This document shows, piece by piece, positions 16,342 to 27,953 of a DNA stretch of 38,187 bases. The DNA lies in contig NATV01000089.1 in assembly GCA_003094535.1 (NCBI GenBank), positions 1-38,187 of the forward strand, in the 5' to 3' direction. The translations under genes and the position numbers were made by a program. The DNA is from a gamma proteobacterium symbiont of Ctena orbiculata (GTDB taxonomy: Bacteria > Pseudomonadota > Gammaproteobacteria > Chromatiales > Chromatiaceae). The notes beneath the pieces were generated by a model. It was not told where the DNA came from. It did no database searches and was given only the letters and a program-made list of their open reading frames with translations. Position 1 is the first letter of the stretch, and each line of letters begins with the position of its first letter.

Positions 16342-16914
16342 ATGAATAGAAACGCAGTCGCATTCACGGCAAAACTAATCGCACTTCTGTGTATAGTATC
16401 GATTTTCTTTTTCTTGGCACCCGAATACGCTCACTACATTTTGCTGCTTGTGGCCGCGATACTGATCGTGGTCGGTGCGGGTTCACTTCTCAACTACAGA
16501 TCACAATCAAGCTGGCTAGAGAGTAAAGCCACACTGGTATCCATTGAGGAACATGAGGAAGCGGTAGCGATATCCCAATACTCAAGACTGAAATATTACT
16601 ACCCAACCATCGAATATGAATATACGGCCAATGGCAAGTTCTACTCAGGAAACAGGGTTTCAGTTGAAAAGGAGAATGTCTGGATACCCGAGGTGAACGC
16701 CTGGGGTGATCCCACCCCGGTGGAGGAGCGATGGTGGTTATCACTAAAACCCGGTGACGATCTGCCCGTCTACATAAACCCCCGCAATCATGATCAAGCG
16801 GTACTCATCAAAGGTGCATCAAAGGCAAGAAGTTCACACCATCTCGCCCTCTTATTGGGTGGAATGCTGGTCGGGCTGATATGGTTGACAGTGGTCAGTT
16901 TCAAATTCACTTGA
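16342..16914 (+). CDS. DUF3592-type membrane protein
   Basis: The protein has 190 residues. Two adjacent N-terminal hydrophobic segments (about 10-50) and one near the C-terminus (165-185) flank a beta-rich region. The DUF3592 features are YYYPTIEYEYTANGKFYSGN and LPVYINPRNHDQAVL. The ATG at 16342 fits the hydrophobic start. The role of the domain is unknown; it is often found in exported or envelope-facing proteins. It converges with the small gene at 16952. Confidence 0.75.
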   Translation: MNRNAVAFTAKLIALLCIVSIFFFLAPEYAHYILLLVAAILIVVGAGSLLNYRSQSSWLESKATLVSIEEHEEAVAISQYSRLKYYYPTIEYEYTANGKFYSGNRVSVEKENVWIPEVNAWGDPTPVEERWWLSLKPGDDLPVYINPRNHDQAVLIKGASKARSSHHLALLLGGMLVGLIWLTVVSFKFT

Positions 16915-16951
16915 GTTGAACCTCTACCCGCTGCCGGCAGCTAAAGCGTGC

Positions 16952-17245
16952 TCAATCATCCTCATCCTTTTTGACCTTGCCGATCTTGGTTATCGGTACG
17001 ACCTTGGTGGCGGGGGGCTCATCGACGAAGTAGGGCCGTTCCTGGGCGGTGCGACCGGCGGCATCGGCCAGCTCCTTTTCCCGCGCGGTGATCAGGCCGA
17101 GGCAGGCACGGATATCCTGTATGGTTTGATCGGAAAGGGGATGTTTGAGGCTCTTGTGCTCCGGTGTCACCTCGCGCACGATGGTGGTGAGCAGTTTGCG
17201 CATCACCATCATGATCTCCCGTTCTTTAGCGGTTTCGTCGTTCAT
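16952..17245 (-). CDS. Small conserved protein downstream of ligA
   Basis: The protein has 97 residues. It starts MNDETAKEREIMMVMRKLL after AGGA eight bases upstream. The first 70 residues are helical (TTIVREVTPEHKSLKHPLSD), and the end is polar and basic-acidic (KIGKVKKDEDD). No motif is known to me. It follows ligA by 78 bases on the same strand and is probably carried on the smc-zipA-ligA transcript. Confidence 0.65.
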   Translation of the reverse strand: MNDETAKEREIMMVMRKLLTTIVREVTPEHKSLKHPLSDQTIQDIRACLGLITAREKELADAAGRTAQERPYFVDEPPATKVVPITKIGKVKKDEDD

Positions 17246-17323
17246 TTTTTTCCTGCAAACCTCTAGTTATATCGCCAGAAACTACCACGAATGGCGAGGT
17301 GAATAAACGTGACAACGGAAGCG

Positions 17324-20208
<2,885 letters not shown>

Positions 20209-20212
20209 GAGA

Positions 20213-23200
20213 TTAAATTGCGGCCAGTTGTGCCGCCTCCTCCACGTCGACAGTGACCAGGCGCGACACGCCCGGTTCGTGCATGGTGACCCCCGAAAGC
20301 TGATTGGCGATCTCCATGGTGATCTTGTTATGGGTGATGAAGATGAATTGTACCTGATCAGACATGTCCCTCACCAAATCGCAATAGCGACCCACGTTGG
20401 CATCGTCCAGCGGCGCATCCACCTCGTCGAGCATGCAGAAAGGGGCGGGGTTGAGCTGGAAGATGGCGAACACCAGGGCCACCGCGGTAAGCGCCTTCTC
20501 ACCACCGGAGAGGAGATGGATGCTGGTATTGCGCTTGCCAGGGGGCCGGGCCATCACCGTCACCCCGGTATCGAGCAGATCCTCGCCCGTCAGCTCCAGG
20601 TAGGCGTGACCGCCGCCGAAGAGCCGGGGGAAGAGCTCCTTGATACCCGAATTGACCTTGTCGAAAGTCTCCTTGAAGCGGGTTCGTGTCTCGCGGTCGA
20701 TCTTGCGGATCGCATTCTCCAGGGTCTCCAGGGAGCGGGTGATATCCTCGTGCTGTTCATCCAGATACTTCAGCCGCTCTGACTGCTCCTGATACTCGTC
20801 GATTGCCGCCAGGTTGATGGGGCCCAGGCGCTGGATACGGTTCGCCAGCCGCTCCGCCTGTTCCTGCCAGGCCTCCTCGGTAGCCTCCTCGGCCATCCCC
20901 TGGAACAGCTCCTCCGCGTCCAGCCCTCCCTCATGCAGCTGCTCCTGCAGGGTCATGCAGCGGACATTCACCTCCTGACTCTGCAACCGCGCCTGGTTGA
21001 GTCTCTCCTGTCGCGTCTGTACCTCCTGCTCCGCGGTGTGGCGCTGCTGCTCCTTGTCGCGAAGATTGGCATCCACCTCTTCAAGCAGACGGCGGGCCTC
21101 GTTCAGGCTCTTGTCGACACCGCTGCGATCGGAGAGTTTCTGGTTCAACATCACCAGCTGCTGCTGCAGCGGCGCCTCGCTGTTGTCCAGGGTGGTCTTC
21201 AACTCATCCCGACGATGGCTGAGCTGAGTCAGCTGACTGCCGGCCCGTTCCAGGTTCTGCACCAGCGCGGTATGGGCGGTACGCATCGATTCGACCCGCA
21301 GCGCCACCTCATGGGTCGAGGAGCGCTGCCGGTTGAGGCGTTCTCTGGCCTGGGCGACCTGTTCACGCAGTTCATCACGGCGCTTCACCAGCGATTCGCG
21401 GCGACTGCCCAGATTCTCGATCGCCTCCAGCGCCTCGTGGAGCCGCAGTCGCGTCTCCTCCATCAGCTCTTTATCGTTGCTGATCTGTTCGGCGATCTCC
21501 CTCTGTTCCTGCTGCAGCTGTTCACGCCGCTGCCGGAGGTGATCGGCACGGGTTCGTTTACTGCTCAGATTGGAACCTATTTCCGAGAGTATCCGATTGA
21601 CCTGGTTGAAAGCACCCTGGGCCTGCTCCCGGTTGTGCTCGGATTGTTTGAGCATCTCCCTGCCCTGTTCCAGGCTTGCGGCGAGTTCGGAGACCGTCTG
21701 TTCCTGTTCCACGAGGGCCTGTTTCAGGTTGCGCAGTTCCTCCTCTCTGGCCAGGACACCGGCGCGCTCATCGGATTCACGACTGACTTTCAGCCAGTCG
21801 GGGCCGATCCAGAAACCGTCGGGGGTGACCAGTGTCTCACCGCTCCCGAGCGATTGACGCCGGGCAAGGGCATCGTGGAGATTGTCCGCCAGCCTCACCC
21901 CCCCCAGCAGGGACTGCAGGTTCCAGGGCGATGCGACCTTGGCGATCAGGGTATCCCCGCCAGCGGGGTCTGCGTCTCCGCGATGGCCGCGGCTCTGCCA
22001 AAAGTTGAGCGAGCCCTTTTCGAGTTGAGGCAGCTGCGCCTGCAGCCGTCCGATGTCATCCACGCAGACCGCCTGCAGGTGAAAGCCCAACACAAGCTCC
22101 ACTGCCTGCTGCCAGCGCGGTTCCACCTTGATCTCCTGGGCCAGGCGTTTGGCGCTGTTCAGCTGGCTTCTCTCGAGCCACTCGACGGTTTCGTCCTGTT
22201 GACCGAGGGCCGCCTGCTGCAGGGCCTCAAGGGAGGCCAGGCGTCCTTTTTTGGATTGTAGATCGACACGGGCCTGATCGAGACGGTTCGCGGTCTGACT
22301 GTTCTTTTCCCGCTGCTGATTGATCAGCTCAACGGCCTGATCGAGTTGACCGTGCAGGGTATCGGCTTCTCCTTTCTGTCGGTTTTCATCGCTTTCAAGG
22401 GCGGTGATTTCACTCAATAGCTGGCTGTCATCCAGGCGTCCCAGCTCCTCGTCCAGGCGTTGCAGACGCCGTTCCAGATTGCCTCCCTGCTGTTCCAGGT
22501 GGTTGATGCGGGTTCGCTCAACCTGGGCGGTTTGCGCCGGTTCAGCGGCCTTCTGGTTGAACTCTTCCCATTCCTGCTGCCAGGCCTGCATTGCCTGTTC
22601 GGCCTCGTGCAGCGCCTGGGACAGCTGCGCCTCCTGGCTGTGTGCTTCATCGAGTTTCGGCTGCTCCTGCTGCAAGCTGGCATTGAGTTCCTGCAAGCGC
22701 TCCTCGTCCTGGGCCTTGTGGGCCTCGGACTCCTGCAGCGCCTGCTCGACCTGTTGCAGATCCTGTTGCTGCTGATGTTGCGAATCCCGGGCAAACTGGA
22801 TCGCCTGCTCAAGGCCGCTTATCTCGGCCCCGAGACTGTAGAACTGCCCCTGCACCTCGTTGAACCGATCGTTCGCTTCGGTATGCCGGTCGCGTTCAGA
22901 CTCTATCTCCGATTCCAACTTTCGCTGTTCGGCAACCGCGGCCTCCAGCTTGTTCTGCAGCTCGGCGATGATGCGCTGACGCTGCTGCAGATCCTGGTTC
23001 AGGGTTCGCCAACGCAGGGCGAGCAGCTCCGCCTTGACCTGGCGTTCCTGTTGCTTCAACTCCTGATACTTTTCCGCGGTGGCGGCCTGGCGCTTGAGAT
23101 GCTGCAGCTGCTTGGCCACCTCTTCGCGCAGATCGGTGAGGCGTTCCAGATTCTCCCGGGTATGGCGGATGCGGTTCTCGGTCTCGCGCCGCCGCTCCTT

Positions 23201-23719
23201 ATATTTCGAGATGCCCGCGGCCTCCTCGAGAAAGCTGCGCAGATCTTCAGGACGCGCCTCGATCAGACGCGATATCATTCCCTGTTCGATGATTGAGTAG
23301 CTGCGGGGTCCGAGACCGGTGCCAAGAAACAGATCGGTGATATCCCGGCGCCGGCAGCGTACACCGTTGAGGTAGTAGAGTGACTGGCCGTCGCGGGAGA
23401 CCTGACGTTTGACCGAGATCTGATTGTATTGGGCATACTGACCGCCCGCCCTGCCATTGGCGTTGTCGAACATCAGCTCAATGGTCGCCGCCCCCACCGG
23501 TTTGCGCACGCTGGAGCCGTTGAAGATGACATCCGCCATCGATTCGCCACGCAGCATCTTGGCCGAGCTTTCACCCATGACCCAGCGCACGGCATCGATG
23601 ACATTGGATTTTCCACATCCATTTGGCCCAACGATTCCGACCAGATTGCTAGGGATCGGCACGGTGGTTGGATCGACGAACGACTTAAACCCGGCGAGCT
23701 TGATTTTCTCCAGACGCAT
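20213..23719 (-). CDS. smc: Chromosome partition protein SMC
   Basis: The protein has 1168 residues, full length. The head has Walker A GPNGCGKSNVIDAVRWVMGE (31 on). Two long coiled coils flank a hinge near residues 515-640. The C-terminal head holds the signature LSGGEKALTAVALVF and Walker B FCMLDEVDAPLDDANV. It is the ATPase that extrudes loops and organises the chromosome, working with ScpA/ScpB encoded at 5925-7569. So the lineage uses SMC-ScpAB, not MukBEF. It starts the operon smc-zipA-ligA. Confidence 0.97.
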   Translation of the reverse strand: MRLEKIKLAGFKSFVDPTTVPIPSNLVGIVGPNGCGKSNVIDAVRWVMGESSAKMLRGESMADVIFNGSSVRKPVGAATIELMFDNANGRAGGQYAQYNQISVKRQVSRDGQSLYYLNGVRCRRRDITDLFLGTGLGPRSYSIIEQGMISRLIEARPEDLRSFLEEAAGISKYKERRRETENRIRHTRENLERLTDLREEVAKQLQHLKRQAATAEKYQELKQQERQVKAELLALRWRTLNQDLQQRQRIIAELQNKLEAAVAEQRKLESEIESERDRHTEANDRFNEVQGQFYSLGAEISGLEQAIQFARDSQHQQQQDLQQVEQALQESEAHKAQDEERLQELNASLQQEQPKLDEAHSQEAQLSQALHEAEQAMQAWQQEWEEFNQKAAEPAQTAQVERTRINHLEQQGGNLERRLQRLDEELGRLDDSQLLSEITALESDENRQKGEADTLHGQLDQAVELINQQREKNSQTANRLDQARVDLQSKKGRLASLEALQQAALGQQDETVEWLERSQLNSAKRLAQEIKVEPRWQQAVELVLGFHLQAVCVDDIGRLQAQLPQLEKGSLNFWQSRGHRGDADPAGGDTLIAKVASPWNLQSLLGGVRLADNLHDALARRQSLGSGETLVTPDGFWIGPDWLKVSRESDERAGVLAREEELRNLKQALVEQEQTVSELAASLEQGREMLKQSEHNREQAQGAFNQVNRILSEIGSNLSSKRTRADHLRQRREQLQQEQREIAEQISNDKELMEETRLRLHEALEAIENLGSRRESLVKRRDELREQVAQARERLNRQRSSTHEVALRVESMRTAHTALVQNLERAGSQLTQLSHRRDELKTTLDNSEAPLQQQLVMLNQKLSDRSGVDKSLNEARRLLEEVDANLRDKEQQRHTAEQEVQTRQERLNQARLQSQEVNVRCMTLQEQLHEGGLDAEELFQGMAEEATEEAWQEQAERLANRIQRLGPINLAAIDEYQEQSERLKYLDEQHEDITRSLETLENAIRKIDRETRTRFKETFDKVNSGIKELFPRLFGGGHAYLELTGEDLLDTGVTVMARPPGKRNTSIHLLSGGEKALTAVALVFAIFQLNPAPFCMLDEVDAPLDDANVGRYCDLVRDMSDQVQFIFITHNKITMEIANQLSGVTMHEPGVSRLVTVDVEEAAQLAAI

Positions 23720-23832
23720 GGGCGGCTAAGATACACCAAAGAGGGGGATTGTTACAGAGCGCAATTCAATTTTTTACACATTAACTATATGCTGTAACTT
23801 ATTGTTTTTAATGATTTATGGAAGCAATGCTT

Positions 23833-23859
23833 TTGACTGGGTCAAGGCTCGAGTATAAT
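23833..23859 (+). promoter_or_regulatory. Sigma-70-like promoter of queF
   Basis: TTGACT (23833-23838) and TATAAT (23854-23859) lie 15 bases apart, or 16 if TTTGAC is used. The spacing is short but both boxes are strong. The queF ATG is at 23894. Confidence 0.5.
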
Positions 23860-23893
23860 TCATCGCCATTTTAGCGACGAGACGAAGAAGACC

Positions 23894-24283
23894 ATGCCCA
23901 GTCAGCCGAGCAAAGCACTTGAAACCTTCGACAACCCCCAGCCGGAGAGAGACTATACCATCCGCATCAGGATCCCGGAGTTCACCTGTCTCTGCCCCAA
24001 GACCGGGCAACCCGACTTTGCCGAAATGACCCTGGAGTATGTGCCCGATAAGCGCTGCGTGGAGCTGAAAGCGTTGAAGATGTACGTCTGGTCCTTTCGC
24101 GATCAGGGCGCTTTCCACGAGGCGGTCACCAATGAGATCCTCAGCGACCTGGTCAGCGCCACCCAACCCCGCTTCATGCGCCTCACCGCCGAGTTCAATG
24201 TGCGGGGTGGAATCTACACCACCGTGGTCGCCGAACATCGAGCGGAAAATTGGACCTCGCCCCCCGCGGTAAGCCTGCCCTGA
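23894..24283 (+). CDS. queF: NADPH-dependent 7-cyano-7-deazaguanine reductase (preQ0 reductase), short form
   Basis: The protein has 129 residues, the unimodular type I (Bacillus-like) form. The catalytic Cys34 and Asp41 lie in [13 protein letters not shown]. The QueF motif is [21 protein letters not shown], and [10 protein letters not shown] is near the end. It reduces the nitrile of preQ0 to the amine preQ1 for queuosine in tRNA. The following kinase starts nine bases later, so the two are probably co-transcribed. Confidence 0.95.
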   Translation: MPSQPSKALETFDNPQPERDYTIRIRIPEFTCLCPKTGQPDFAEMTLEYVPDKRCVELKALKMYVWSFRDQGAFHEAVTNEILSDLVSATQPRFMRLTAEFNVRGGIYTTVVAEHRAENWTSPPAVSLP

Positions 24284-24292
24284 CAGCCGTCG

Positions 24293-25570
24293 ATGAAAAT
24301 CTACATCGGTATCGACCTGGGCACCTCCGGTTGCCGTGCCGTCGCCATCGATGAAACCGCCACCATCCGGGCTAGCGCAAGCAGATCCCTGCCGAAACCT
24401 GAAACACCGCTGCAGAATCAACACCAGCAAGATCCAGAAATCTGGTGGCAGGTCCTGTGCGAAGTGCTTACGGAGATCGCCAGGGTCTGTAGTGAAGAGA
24501 GTCCGGTGGCGATTGCCGTGGACGGCACCTCCTCCACCCTGCTGCTTGCTGACCACCAGGGTAACCCCCTGACCCCCGCGCTGATGTACAACGACAACCG
24601 CAGCCATGATGCGCTGCCGTTGCTCGAAGGGATCGCCCCTGATGGGAGTCCTGTATTGAGCCCCTCTTCCAGCCTCGCCAAGCTGCTCCATCTGCGACGC
24701 AAGATCGCCACCGATCGCTATCGCGCCCTCCACCAGGCCGACTGGATCGTCGGCAGGCTGTGTGGCGACTATCGCCATAGCGATGAGAACAACGTCCTGA
24801 AAATGGGGTACGACCCGATCAGCAGGGCCTGGCCCACCTGGTTGGCCGAGCTGCAGCTTCCGGATGGCGCCCTCCCCGAAGTGGTACCGAGTGCGTCCCC
24901 CGTCGGTCGCCTCTGTCGGCAGGCCGCGGAAGCCACCTCGCTCCCACCTGGGATAGCGATCGTTGCCGGCACAACCGATGGCAATGCGGCCTTCTTGGCC
25001 ACCGGCGCCCGTGACATCGGCGAGGCGGTGACCTCTCTCGGCAGTACCCTGGTGGTAAAGATCCTTTCCGAGGAACCGGTATTCGCCGCCGAATATGGTG
25101 TCTATAGTCATCGCCTGGGAGCGCGTTGGCTGGTAAGCGGCGCCTCCAACAGCGGCGGCGCGGTCTTGGCGAGCTTTTTCAGTTGCGATGAGATGGCGCG
25201 AATGACCCGGGATCTGCAACCGCAGCGGGCCACCGGGCTCGACTACTATCCCCTGCTCGCAGCCGGTGAACGCTTCCCAGTCAACGATCCCGACTACCCG
25301 CCCCGTCTGCAGCCGCGACCGGCAAATGATCGGCTCTTCTTTCAGGGGATGCTCGAAGGCATCGCCAACATCGAGGCGGAGGGATACCGCCTGCTGCAAA
25401 GGCTCGGGGCAGCGAGATTAAAACATGTCTATTCCGTCGGTGGCGGTGCGAAGAATGAGCCCTGGCGCCAGATTAGACAACAGCGGTTGCAGGTACCGGT
25501 GATCCCGGCAGCGCATCATGAGGCTGCCTACGGCACTGCCCTGCTGGCGATGCATGGCGTTACGGAGTGA
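24293..25570 (+). CDS. FGGY-family sugar kinase (D-ribulokinase-like)
   Basis: The protein has 425 residues with an actin-like ATPase fold. The phosphate-1 region is GIDLGTSGCRAVAID, followed by AVDGTSSTLLL and MYNDNR. The catalytic Asp is expected in AGTTDGNAAFLATGA. The adenosine motif SVGGGAKNEPWRQIR is near the C-terminus. The shorter size and MYND segment resemble the cyanobacterial/plant SePSK/AtXK-1 branch, which phosphorylates D-ribulose rather than D-xylulose. Substrate assignment is inferred. It may supply ribulose-5-phosphate. Confidence 0.82.
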   Translation: MKIYIGIDLGTSGCRAVAIDETATIRASASRSLPKPETPLQNQHQQDPEIWWQVLCEVLTEIARVCSEESPVAIAVDGTSSTLLLADHQGNPLTPALMYNDNRSHDALPLLEGIAPDGSPVLSPSSSLAKLLHLRRKIATDRYRALHQADWIVGRLCGDYRHSDENNVLKMGYDPISRAWPTWLAELQLPDGALPEVVPSASPVGRLCRQAAEATSLPPGIAIVAGTTDGNAAFLATGARDIGEAVTSLGSTLVVKILSEEPVFAAEYGVYSHRLGARWLVSGASNSGGAVLASFFSCDEMARMTRDLQPQRATGLDYYPLLAAGERFPVNDPDYPPRLQPRPANDRLFFQGMLEGIANIEAEGYRLLQRLGAARLKHVYSVGGGAKNEPWRQIRQQRLQVPVIPAAHHEAAYGTALLAMHGVTE

Positions 25571-25595
25571 CAACCCACAGACCCTGGTCTATATA
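25567..25595 (+). promoter_or_regulatory. Promoter of the DUF2235-MBL-CHAT block
   Basis: GTGACA (25567-25572), 17 bases, then TATATA (25590-25595). The -35 box overlaps the stop codon of the kinase. This gives the block its own start about 45 bases before its first gene. Confidence 0.5.
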
Positions 25596-25644
25596 AAATG
25601 GAACACTGAAGAATAAATCGATAACAGACCACGGAGCAGGCAGG

Positions 25645-26802
25645 ATGCGAAGAATCATAATTTGTCTCGACGGAACCTGGGCAAGTCCCGACAACCAGGT
25701 GGAGAGGGGGGACGGCACCGAGGTCCACAAACCCTCCAATGTGCTCAAAACCTACCGCGCCGTCCTGCCCCGCTCAGAGGATGGCATCGATCAGATCTCC
25801 TACTACGACGAAGGCGTCGGCGCTCTCTCGGCGCAGCGTGGATTGCGCAACAGAGCCCTGGCCAAACTCGACTCCCTGCTGGGCGGCGCCTGGGGCGCGG
25901 GATTTGAGCAGAACATAGAGGCCGCCTACAGCTTCATCGTCGGTAACAAACTGCCCGAGGATGAGATCTTCGTCTTCGGTTTCAGCCGAGGCGCCGGCCA
26001 GGCGTGCAGCCTCTGTCGTTTCATCGACTGGATGGGCGGCATGCTGCACAAGCGAGACGCCTATTTCATTCCCGACTTCTTCAAGCACTATATCGACACC
26101 GAGGGTGGCGCCGACGCCGCGCAGGATTTTAGGCAGGCGCTGATCGCCGGCGGCAAAAAGATCGAAGCGCCCATTCCAACCCGGGTACGCTTTCTCGGCG
26201 TCTACGATACCGTGCTTGCACTGGGTTCGCGTCTACGCGCCGACTTCGACAGAGAGGAGCGAACCACGGCCCCCGGTCTCGGTTTTCACGTCGGCGATAA
26301 ACCGCCCGCTATTGTCGACATGGCCAGGCAGGCCCTGGCCATCGACGAGCGCCGTACCGATTTCCGTCCCGAGATCTGGCGCCACACCCATCCCGGTCAA
26401 TCGGTGGAACAGCGCTGGTTCCCCGGTGTGCACACCAGCATCGGCGGCGGCTATGCCAACGACGGCCTCGCCAACGGGGCATTGCACTGGATGGTCAATG
26501 CCGCGAAGCAGGAGGGGCTTGAGGTTGATGATCAATTCCTCGGCTTCTACAAGCCCTGGTTCGGCGATACCCGAAACGACTCCTTTACCGGCTTCATGAA
26601 GCTACGTGGCTGGATTCGGGAGCTTGTGGGCGAGAGCGGCGACCGCGACCTGGTCGCCACCGCGGACCATGCCGGCATCGATGTCCACGATTCGGCGATC
26701 AAGCTGCTTGTCCACGACGACAGCTACCGGCCCGACAACCTGCTTGCGCTGATCCATCAGCGACCGGATCTGCTGGCAAGACTGCCGGCGGGCATCATCT
26801 AG
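25645..26802 (+). CDS. DUF2235 alpha/beta hydrolase (Tle1-like phospholipase fold)
   Basis: The protein has 385 residues. It begins MRRIIICLDGTWASPDN, the typical DUF2235 opening. The nucleophile elbow is GFSRGAGQA with Ser114. Candidate Asp is in GVYDTVLALG, and the His lies in PGVHTSIGGGYAND. All three triad members are in place. The fold is that of Tle1 phospholipase effectors. Here it has no signal peptide, no PAAR/VgrG neighbour and no immunity gene next to it, so type VI delivery is not supported. It precedes the metallo-hydrolase by 53 bases. A ribosome site (AGCAGGCAGG) precedes the ATG. Confidence 0.85.
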   Translation: MRRIIICLDGTWASPDNQVERGDGTEVHKPSNVLKTYRAVLPRSEDGIDQISYYDEGVGALSAQRGLRNRALAKLDSLLGGAWGAGFEQNIEAAYSFIVGNKLPEDEIFVFGFSRGAGQACSLCRFIDWMGGMLHKRDAYFIPDFFKHYIDTEGGADAAQDFRQALIAGGKKIEAPIPTRVRFLGVYDTVLALGSRLRADFDREERTTAPGLGFHVGDKPPAIVDMARQALAIDERRTDFRPEIWRHTHPGQSVEQRWFPGVHTSIGGGYANDGLANGALHWMVNAAKQEGLEVDDQFLGFYKPWFGDTRNDSFTGFMKLRGWIRELVGESGDRDLVATADHAGIDVHDSAIKLLVHDDSYRPDNLLALIHQRPDLLARLPAGII

Positions 26803-26855
26803 GCCGGTCTCTGCTGTTGGATATCGAACAATGAAAATAATGAGGAATATCGGTA

Positions 26856-27953
26856 ATGTTCAGGCTTGAGATCCTCCCCGCGCGCTACGGCGACTGCATA
26901 TTACTGGAGTACGGCTCCGATCCGGTGCGGCGCATGCTGATCGATGGCGGTGCACCCGGTGTCTATAAAAGGGCGCTGAAACCCAGGCTGAAAGAGCTTG
27001 CGGATGATGAGCGCGATTTTGAACTGCTGGTGATCACTCATGTTGACTATGATCATATACGCGGCATCATCGAGCTGGCCCATGATGACTCCTTGCCATT
27101 CAAGGCCAAGGATATCTGGTTCAATGGTTTTCGCCACCTTCCGAAACCGCCGGGCCCCAAGATATTGGCCGGGAAACATGGCGAGGAGCTCACGGACCTC
27201 ATATTGAAAAACGGTCACAGTTGGAATAGTCATGGCTTCAATGGCAATGCGGTTGTGATACCGGAAAATGGAGATCTCCCCCGCATCGTGTTCGATGATA
27301 TGACGGTCACCCTGATGGCGCCCACGCTGCCCATGCTCGCAGATCTGCGCAAAGACTGGGAAAAATCATGCGAGGATATCGATATCACACCGGAAGAGTT
27401 GGAGAAAGCAAGGTCGGAGGGAAAGTTCGCGTTGCTCGGGGATGAGGAGCAAAAGGCGCCTGAAAAGGCGCGCCCGGACATTGAGCAGCTGCTGAGGGAA
27501 GAGTATACAGAGGACAACTCATCCGCCAACGGCAGCAGTATCGCCTTCCTTGTTGAATATGCCGATTACCGTGTGCTGCTTGCAGGTGATGCACATCCGA
27601 GTACGTTGGTGGAATCGATCAAGCGACTTGGAGAGGAAAGGCTAAAGCTTGATTTCTGTAAACTTCCCCACCATGGCAGCCGGGGCAGCGTCAGCAGCGA
27701 GCTGATACAACATCTTGATTGCGAAAACTATATCTTTTCCAGCAATGGCGATCAGTTTCGACACCCCCACCCCGAAGCGGTTGCGCGCGTTATCGAATAC
27801 GGTGGCGAGTGTCCCAATCTGCTGTTTAACTACAGGACCCGGTGGACGGAAATATGGGATGACAAGCCCCTGCGCGACGCCTACGGTTATGAGACTCGCT
27901 ATCCCAAGAAAGAACAGGACGGCCTGACTATCGTGAACGGTGAATGCCAATGA
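26856..27953 (+). CDS. ComEC-like metallo-beta-lactamase-fold protein
   Basis: The protein has 365 residues. The metal motif HVDYDH (62-67) is the HxDxDH variant of the usual HxHxDH. It is followed by LLAGDAH (Asp245) and LPHHGSRG (His272/273), as in the C-terminal domain of ComEC. A charged insertion (about residues 165-220) lies between. There is no membrane segment, so it is soluble. Such proteins occur beside caspase-like and CHAT proteins, where they may hydrolyse a nucleotide or nucleic acid signal; that is inference. A GAGGA site lies before the ATG. Its stop overlaps the CHAT start as ATGA. Confidence 0.85.
   Translation: MFRLEILPARYGDCILLEYGSDPVRRMLIDGGAPGVYKRALKPRLKELADDERDFELLVITHVDYDHIRGIIELAHDDSLPFKAKDIWFNGFRHLPKPPGPKILAGKHGEELTDLILKNGHSWNSHGFNGNAVVIPENGDLPRIVFDDMTVTLMAPTLPMLADLRKDWEKSCEDIDITPEELEKARSEGKFALLGDEEQKAPEKARPDIEQLLREEYTEDNSSANGSSIAFLVEYADYRVLLAGDAHPSTLVESIKRLGEERLKLDFCKLPHHGSRGSVSSELIQHLDCENYIFSSNGDQFRHPHPEAVARVIEYGGECPNLLFNYRTRWTEIWDDKPLRDAYGYETRYPKKEQDGLTIVNGECQ

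Noticed and set aside
16918-16950. GCTGCCGGCAGC palindrome between DUF3592 and the small gene as a shared terminator
   Set aside because: Only 6-bp arms with no loop and no T-tract; too weak to call.
20933-22261. Long plus-strand frame opposite smc
   Set aside because: Leu/Gln-rich shadow of the SMC coiled coil; no family features.
23816-25399. Long minus-strand open frame of 527 codons opposite queF and the sugar kinase
   Set aside because: It is antisense to two genes with clear families, is Gly/Arg/Ala-rich with no recognisable domain, and has the look of a frame kept open by high-GC codon use on the other strand.
25645-26802. DUF2235 gene as a type VI secretion effector
   Set aside because: The fold fits Tle1, but there is no VgrG, PAAR, adaptor or immunity gene beside it; the neighbours are an MBL protein and a CHAT protease.
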